NCBI RefSeq assembly: GCF_900112575.1
Contig: NZ_FOMH01000001.1
Coordinates: 386,543-450,542, forward strand
Source: Flavobacterium phragmitis
GTDB taxonomy: Bacteria > Bacteroidota > Bacteroidia > Flavobacteriales > Flavobacteriaceae
Length of the DNA stretch: 64,000 bases
Direction: 5' to 3'
Part shown: in pieces, positions 59,226-64,000 of the stretch
Layout of the letters: each line of letters begins with the position of its first letter
Position numbering within the stretch: position 1 is the stretch's first letter
Position numbers and translations under genes: made by a program
Notes under the pieces: generated by a model
Database searches by the model: none
What the model saw: only the letters and a program-made list of their open reading frames with translations
Told to the model about the DNA's origin: nothing

Positions 59226-61106
59226 ATGCGAAAAATTATTTTACTTTCTTTTCTAAGCTTTAGTTTAAACGCAGCTTTTGCTCAAAGCACTTCCTATTGG
59301 CAACAACATGCCGATTATAAAATGGAGGTTTCAATGGATGTAAAAAACTATCAGTACAAAGGGAAACAAGAATTGGTTTACACCAACAATTCTCCTGATA
59401 CGCTGAAAAAAGTATTCTATCATTTATATCCAAATGCTTTTCAGCCGGGAAGCGAAATGGATGCACGTCTTCATTTCATTAAAGATCCAGACGGAAGAAT
59501 GGTAAATAAAACAAAAGATGCCAGCGGAAAGGATATAAAACAAAGCAGAATTGAGACTTTAAAGCCAAATGAAATTGGATATTTAAAAATCACAAACTTC
59601 AAACAAGATGGTGCTGTTGCTCAAACGAGAGTTTCGGGAACTATTTTGGAAGTGACTTTGGCTAAACCAATTTTACCAAATTCTAAAACTACTTTTACAT
59701 TAGATTTTGACGGACAAGTTCCGGTTCAGATTCGTCGTTCGGGAAGAAACAATTCTGAAGGAATCGAACTTTCTATGTCTCAATGGTATCCAAAATTAGC
59801 CGAATTTGATTTCGAAGGATGGCACGCAGATCCATATATTGCAAGAGAATTTCACGGAGTTTGGGGTAATTTTGATGTAAAAATTACAATTGACAAAGAA
59901 TACACAATTGGAGGGTCAGGATACTTGCAAGATAAAAATTCGATTGGACATGGTTATGAAGATGCTGGTGTAACGGTGGTTTATCCTAAAAAAGCAAAAA
60001 CATTAACATGGCATTTTATTGCACCAAATGTTCACGATTTTACTTGGGCGGCCGACAAAGATTATGCACATGATATTGTAAAAGGACCAAACGATGTCGA
60101 TTTGCATTTCTTCTACAAAAACACTCCAAAAGTAGCCGAAAACTGGAAACAGCTTGAGCCTTTAATGGTAAAAGTTATGGATTATTATAACAGCAGAGTG
60201 GGACAATATCCATACAAACAATACTCCTTTATTCAAGGTGGAGATGGCGGAATGGAGTATGCAATGTGTACTTTGATGTTAGGAAACGGAACGCTGGAAG
60301 GAATTCTGGGAACTGCAACACACGAGTTAGGACATTCTTGGTTCCAGCATATTTTAGCTTCAAATGAATCAAAACACCCTTGGATGGATGAAGGTTTTAC
60401 CACTTACATCGAAGACAGTGCTTTGAATGAATTAAAAGGAGATAAAAAAGAAGTAAATCCGTTTAAAGGAAATTACAATGCTTATTACAATCTAGTAAAT
60501 TCTGGTAAAGAGCAACCGCAAACTACTCACGGAGATCGTTATGACGAAAACCGTCCATACAGTATTTCATCTTATATTAAAGGAAGTATTTTCCTTTCAC
60601 AGCTAGAATATGTTATTGGAAAAGAGAATGTTGATGCAACTTTGAAAAGATATTTTAACGATTTCAAATTCAAGCATCCAACTCCAAATGATATCAAAAG
60701 AACAGCCGAAAGAGTTTCTGGAGCTGAGTTAGACTGGTATTTAACAGACTGGGCACAGACAACCAATACAATTGATTATGGAATTAAAGATGTTGCTGAC
60801 AACGCAGGAAAAACAACAATTTCTCTAGAAAGAATTGGAAGAATGCCAATGCCAATCGACCTAAAAGTAGATTATACTGACGGAACTTCTGAAACATTCT
60901 ACATTCCTTTAAGAATGATGAATTTCATTAAACCGAATCCAAATCCAAATCAAAAAAGAACTGTCTTAGAAGACTGGGCTTGGGCACAGCAAAACTATAG
61001 TTTTACAATCGACAAAAACAAAACAGCAATCAAAAAAATCACTATCGATCCAAGCGGATTAATGGCTGATGTAAAACAAGCAAATAATGTTTTTGAAGTG
61101 AAGTAA
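59226..61106 (+). CDS. Secreted M1 family metallopeptidase
   Basis: A 626-residue zinc aminopeptidase-like enzyme with a signal peptide (cleavage after AFAQ, residue 20). The zinc site is HELGHSWFQH: His366, Glu367, His370, then Glu389 in WMDEGFTTY, with the normal 18-residue spacing. The GxMEN-like exopeptidase motif is GGMEYAMCTLM. It is gluzincin-like and extracytoplasmic. It follows the S8 peptidase and ends at a terminator. Confidence 0.9.
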   Translation: MRKIILLSFLSFSLNAAFAQSTSYWQQHADYKMEVSMDVKNYQYKGKQELVYTNNSPDTLKKVFYHLYPNAFQPGSEMDARLHFIKDPDGRMVNKTKDASGKDIKQSRIETLKPNEIGYLKITNFKQDGAVAQTRVSGTILEVTLAKPILPNSKTTFTLDFDGQVPVQIRRSGRNNSEGIELSMSQWYPKLAEFDFEGWHADPYIAREFHGVWGNFDVKITIDKEYTIGGSGYLQDKNSIGHGYEDAGVTVVYPKKAKTLTWHFIAPNVHDFTWAADKDYAHDIVKGPNDVDLHFFYKNTPKVAENWKQLEPLMVKVMDYYNSRVGQYPYKQYSFIQGGDGGMEYAMCTLMLGNGTLEGILGTATHELGHSWFQHILASNESKHPWMDEGFTTYIEDSALNELKGDKKEVNPFKGNYNAYYNLVNSGKEQPQTTHGDRYDENRPYSISSYIKGSIFLSQLEYVIGKENVDATLKRYFNDFKFKHPTPNDIKRTAERVSGAELDWYLTDWAQTTNTIDYGIKDVADNAGKTTISLERIGRMPMPIDLKVDYTDGTSETFYIPLRMMNFIKPNPNPNQKRTVLEDWAWAQQNYSFTIDKNKTAIKKITIDPSGLMADVKQANNVFEVK

Positions 61107-61122
61107 TTCTTCAAACAAGAAT

Positions 61123-61160
61123 AAAAAAGTCCCGTTTGATTAATTTAAACGGGATTTTTT
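61123..61160. terminator. Terminator after the M1 peptidase gene
   Basis: GTCCCGTTT/AAACGGGAT stem with A- and T-runs on both sides. Confidence 0.85.
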
Positions 61161-61202
61161 AGTTTCAGAAGCATCACAAAAGGCATTTTAATAAACAGGA
61201 TT

Positions 61203-61297
61203 TCCCGCTCTCGGCTATATCTCGCTGTTGCCCGACGTCGGGCCAGCAAGGATAACGCCTCCATCGGGGCTAAATACAAACAATTGGCTTCTTTTAA
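61203..61297 (-). repeat. Dispersed repeat with GCCCGACGTCGGGC core, copy B
   Basis: The inverse of copy A at 43801-43892. On the minus strand it reads TTAAAAGAAGCC, TTTAGCCCCGATGGAGGCG, TATCCTTGCTGGCCCGACGT, then GCCGAGAGCGGGAA. A 62-codon open frame (61145-61333) crosses it but is not a gene. Confidence 0.75.
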
Positions 61298-61325
61298 AGA
61301 TTTAGTTTGGGGGCTGTTTCTCATT

Positions 61326-61433
61326 TTTGTCATTTCGACTGAAAGGAGAAATCACACATGGAACTCGACAAAGATTGGCGATTTTGCATGCGGAATTGCT
61401 TGTGTGATTTCTCCTTTCAGTCGAAATGACAAA
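61326..61433. repeat. 108-bp element with perfect 33-bp inverted arms
   Basis: The left arm (61326-61358) begins TTTGTCATTTCGACTGAAAG and the right arm (61401-61433) is its exact reverse complement, with a 42-bp middle. Degenerate and partial copies lie at 31056-31163 and 30818-30892, and the middle is also related between copies. Such a long perfect hairpin in an AT-rich gap looks like a mobile palindromic repeat of REP/MITE type. Confidence 0.8.
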
Positions 61434-61442
61434 CTAATAAAA

Positions 61443-61466
61443 AAACTCCAGCTTTAGCTGGAGGCA
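61443..61466. terminator. Small hairpin (CTCCAGCTTTAGCTGGAG)
   Basis: CTCCAGCT/AGCTGGAG with a TT loop, A-run on the left. It could be a terminator for the TDH gene on the minus strand (T-run after the stem) or a short repeat. Confidence 0.45.
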
Positions 61467-61517
61467 ATTGAGATTTTTGATTTTATAATGATAGTAAACA
61501 AATTGCGCTGAAAAAAT

Positions 61518-62462
61518 TTAACTCAAATGCTCAATCATATCTTTTGTCATCGATTCCAAATCAAATTTATGATTCCAGTTCCAGTCTTCTCTCGCAGCAG
61601 AATCATCGATACTTGCCGGCCAGCTGTCCGCAATTTTCTGACGGAAATCAGGATTGTAAGTAATCTCAAATTCCGGAATATGTTTTTTGATTTCGGCAGC
61701 AATTTCAGTTGGAGTAAAACTCATCGCAGCTAAATTATAAGACGAATGTATTTTGATTTCCTCAACAGGAGCTTTCATGATGTTGATTGTTGCATCGATT
61801 GCATCATCCATATACATCATAGGCATTTTGGTTTCAGAAGATAAAAAGCATTCGTATTTTTTATCGGCAATAGCCTTATAAAAAATATCTACTGCATAAT
61901 CTGTCGTTCCACCGCCCGGAGGAGTCGACCAGCTGATTAAGCCAGGATAACGAATACTGCGAACATCTACACCATATATATTATGATAGTATTCGCACCA
62001 TCTTTCTCCTGCTTGTTTACTAATACCGTAAACAGTAGAAGGTTCCATTACGGTATATTGGGGTGTGTTTTCTTTTGGAGTTGTCGGCCCAAAAACAGCG
62101 ATACTGGATGGCCAGAAAATCTTCTGAATCTTTTTGGCTTTCGCTAAATTTAAAACATGAAAAAGAGAATTCATATTTAAATCCCAGGCAAAAGCAGGAT
62201 TTTTTTCAGCTGTTGCTGATAAAAGAGCCGCCATCAAATAAACATCGGTAATTTGGTGTACTTCTACCAAATGTTCAATCTGATTAAAATCTAAAGCATT
62301 GACAACTTCAAAAGGCCCTGAATTAACAACATCAGTATTTAATTTTCGAATATCAGAAGCGATTACATTTTCGGTTCCGTATAATTTACGCAGTTTTTGC
62401 GTCAGCTCAGTTCCAATCTGACCGCAGGCACCAATGATCAATATTTTAGGATTCATTTTCAA
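61518..62462 (-). CDS. NAD-dependent L-threonine 3-dehydrogenase (SDR type)
   Basis: A 314-residue short-chain dehydrogenase/epimerase fold. KILIIGACGQIGTELTQKLRKLYG is the NAD-binding loop. VYGISKQAGERWCEYY holds the catalytic Tyr-x-x-x-Lys. SIRYPGLISWSTPPGGGTTDYAVDIFY is characteristic of SDR-type threonine dehydrogenases, known from cold-adapted Flavobacterium, rather than of UDP-galactose epimerases. It oxidises threonine to 2-amino-3-ketobutyrate. It is transcribed alone. Confidence 0.82.
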   Translation of the reverse strand: MKMNPKILIIGACGQIGTELTQKLRKLYGTENVIASDIRKLNTDVVNSGPFEVVNALDFNQIEHLVEVHQITDVYLMAALLSATAEKNPAFAWDLNMNSLFHVLNLAKAKKIQKIFWPSSIAVFGPTTPKENTPQYTVMEPSTVYGISKQAGERWCEYYHNIYGVDVRSIRYPGLISWSTPPGGGTTDYAVDIFYKAIADKKYECFLSSETKMPMMYMDDAIDATINIMKAPVEEIKIHSSYNLAAMSFTPTEIAAEIKKHIPEFEITYNPDFRQKIADSWPASIDDSAAREDWNWNHKFDLESMTKDMIEHLS

Positions 62463-62588
62463 AGATTTTTAGAGAGACAAATATAACGTTTTCGCAATTA
62501 CTTGCGCTTTTTAGAATCATAAATTATTAATTCGATAATTAAAAAGTTTGTTTGTTGGATTATTCTTCGTTGATAGTGCGTAGTTATT

Positions 62589-62758
62589 TACCGCAAAGAA
62601 CGCAAATATTTTTTACAGAGTGTTATACAGTGAGAATAGTAAGTTCGCAAAGCTTTGTGTTGATATAGCTTTGCGAACTTTATGTTTGTAAATATATTCC
62701 TTAAAAAAAACTTTGCGAATTTTGCGCTAACCTTTGCGGTCTTTGCGGTTAAATTTTT
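62589..62758. repeat. CGCAAAG repeat cluster with 14-bp inverted arms
   Basis: ACCGCAAAGAACGCAAA opens the cluster. AAGTTCGCAAAGCT (62641-62654) and its perfect reverse complement (62667-62680) form an inner hairpin. CTTTGCGGTCTTTGCGGTT closes it in reverse. The same words occur at 49614-49682. Within the ~460-bp gap 62463-62922 no gene was found. TAACTTTG (62896-62903) is a -7 box for the next gene. Confidence 0.6.
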
Positions 62759-62922
62759 CATGTTCAAATTTTAAAAACAAAGAGTGATTTGTTAAGATTT
62801 AATATATTTAGAATATAAATTCTGCAGTAAAAAAATAACCTTGATTTATGGATTCTTTAGCAAAAAACAGAATTCGTAATTGTAAATTTACTTTGTAACT
62901 TTGCACCCTAACATTTTATGAA

Positions 62923-63549
62923 ATGAAATATAGAATAGCGCTGTTTTTACTTTTGATTTTTGTACTGCAATCTTGTCAAAATGAGAATGAAAAGCGTCTT
63001 GCTGAAAATGCAAAAGAAGCTAAGAAAAAAGAAAAAATCTTTAATAATATTAATAAGGGCTGGACTTTTATAGATGAACCTATCAATGAGGTTTCGGAAG
63101 AGAATATAAAAAACTGGGCAGAATGGCGTGATTTCTTAAAAGAAATAGGAGATAAACCTAGAAAAACGATTGGCGCATTTCAGAAAAAATCGGCGGCTAT
63201 TTCTAAAAAGGCAATGGCTTTGAACAATAATATTCCGGCGCAGTTCAATCAGCCTCAAATTAAAAGCCGTATTTCGATTTTAATTACTAAAATAAAAATG
63301 CTGGATTTGTTTATTCATTTAAACACTATTCCCGATGATAAAGTAGTTTTTCTGGTTCAGGAAATCAATAAAGAATTGATTTCTTTGGAAAGACAAATGG
63401 ACAAAATTGTCGAAAAAGCTAAGATACCAAAAGAACAAGGAGAAGAAGATTTCTTGAGAATGTTAGATACAACGCGCGCGATTCCGAATTCGAGTGCTCC
63501 TCAGGTTCCGATACAGCCAATAGATCAAAACGCACCAAAAGTTGAGTAA
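62923..63549 (+). CDS. Lipoprotein of unknown function upstream of mfd
   Basis: A 208-residue lipoprotein (lipobox LQSC, Cys18) with a charged, helix-rich body: KRLAENAKEAKKKEKIFNNINKGWTFIDEPINEV, EWRDFLKEIGDKPRKTIGAFQKKSAAISKKAMAL, KSRISILITKIKMLDLFIHLNTIPDDK. A proline-rich tail follows. Conserved position before mfd in flavobacteria is my recollection. TAACTTTG 20 bp upstream is an exact -7 box. Confidence 0.7.
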   Translation: MKYRIALFLLLIFVLQSCQNENEKRLAENAKEAKKKEKIFNNINKGWTFIDEPINEVSEENIKNWAEWRDFLKEIGDKPRKTIGAFQKKSAAISKKAMALNNNIPAQFNQPQIKSRISILITKIKMLDLFIHLNTIPDDKVVFLVQEINKELISLERQMDKIVEKAKIPKEQGEEDFLRMLDTTRAIPNSSAPQVPIQPIDQNAPKVE

Positions 63550-64000
63550 AAACGCCTTATATACAATTTATGACAATCTGCCCAAAGCGGAGCAGATTGC
63601 TAAAAGTTTACTGGAAGGAAATCAGGTCAAAATGAACCTTAATGGTTTGTTGGGATCTTCTGTTTCCTTTATAATCCGTTCCGTTTTTAAGAAAACAGAA
63701 CTGCCTTTTTTAATTGTTTTAGACAACAAGGAAGAAGCGGCCTATTACCTAAACGATTTAGAGCAAATGATTGGAGAGCAGGATGTTTTGTTTTATCCCG
63801 CATCTTTCCGTCGTCCGTATCAGGTCGATGAAACAGATAATGCCAATGTTTTACTTCGTGCTGAGGTTTTAAACAGAATCAATTCCCGTAAAAAACCAGC
63901 TGTAATTGTTACCTATCCGGAAGCACTTTTTGAGAAGGTAGTAACACGTCAGCAGTTAGATAAAAACACTTTAAAAGTTGCTTTAAACGATAAAATTTCG
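63542..64000 (+). CDS. mfd: Transcription-repair coupling factor, N-terminal part (runs off the window)
   Basis: The 153 codons visible read LSKNALYTIYDNLPKAEQIA, then LLEGNQVKMNLNGLLGSSVS, NKEEAAYYLNDLEQMIGEQD, YPASFRRPYQVDETDNANVL and IVTYPEALFEKVV. This is the UvrB-homology region of Mfd, which displaces stalled RNA polymerase and recruits UvrA. The only plausible start is TTG at 63542, overlapping the stop of the lipoprotein gene by 8 bp, so the two are probably translationally coupled. The gene continues beyond position 64000. Confidence 0.87.
   Translation, partial: MSKNALYTIYDNLPKAEQIAKSLLEGNQVKMNLNGLLGSSVSFIIRSVFKKTELPFLIVLDNKEEAAYYLNDLEQMIGEQDVLFYPASFRRPYQVDETDNANVLLRAEVLNRINSRKKPAVIVTYPEALFEKVVTRQQLDKNTLKVALNDKIS

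Noticed and set aside
61145..61333. A 62-codon minus-strand frame in the gap after the M1 peptidase.
   Set aside because: It crosses the dispersed repeat copy at 61203-61297 and has no protein-like features.

Overview
The window is AT-rich, gene-dense DNA of a Flavobacterium-like member of the Bacteroidota. The lineage is indicated by the protein set: an IPExxxVDY protein between rnc and pyk, DUF5689 and DUF3078 proteins, a TonB-dependent receptor with a carboxypeptidase-like domain, and an SDR-type threonine dehydrogenase. Promoters fit the Bacteroidota pattern TTG-N18-20-TAnnTTTG upstream of acpP, hflX and a small-RNA candidate. Intergenic gaps carry several families of dispersed palindromic repeats. 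No IS element, phage, CRISPR array or rRNA was seen.

Layout. 1-845: a tandem array of three near-identical small-RNA-like units. 845-6852: purF, a PfkB kinase, an ECF sigma factor with a probable anti-sigma partner, a DUF6249 protein, rnhA and purN. 7028-11556: acpP-fabF-rnc-IPExxxVDY-pyk, with an intrinsic-terminator-like hairpin inside the start of rnc. 12093-22046: an accessory block with a secreted sulfatase, a HAD lipoprotein, outer-membrane beta-barrel proteins, DUF2252, a broken DUF2092/DUF6515-like gene, a DUF4136 lipoprotein and a membrane-bound AraC-type regulator; two strong palindromes precede it. 22088-25254: a CPBP protease, an AraC regulator and a secreted C1 peptidase. 25330-29690: a small accessory island with an HTH-ImmA/IrrE protein, a gene remnant, a three-gene ubiquitin-like conjugation operon (multi-ubiquitin protein, E2-like/E1 fusion, DUF6527) and an XRE regulator. 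30081-32818: a TPR protein, two tRNA-Asn genes and rseP. 33019-43755: an OYE reductase, a Gfo/Idh/MocA oxidoreductase, an MFS transporter, a TonB receptor with a DUF5689 lipoprotein, and hflX. 43935-54956: the suf Fe-S assembly locus (sufA-B-C-D-S-E-T), interrupted by a toxin-antitoxin pair whose YoeB-like toxin carries a nonsense codon, and by a two-gene block on the opposite strand. 55290-64000: a coiled-coil membrane protein, an MBL hydrolase, secreted S8 and M1 peptidases, threonine dehydrogenase, a lipoprotein and the start of mfd.

How the parts work together. The core genes serve purine and fatty-acid synthesis, glycolysis, Fe-S assembly and envelope proteolysis. The most interesting system is the overlapping operon at 26950-29219. 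It encodes a polyprotein of three ubiquitin-like domains, a fused conjugating/activating enzyme with no obvious E1 thioester cysteine, and a metal-binding DUF6527 protein. It is a compact bacterial ubiquitin-like modification pathway of unknown target in this organism, beside an ImmA/IrrE regulator and a decayed gene.
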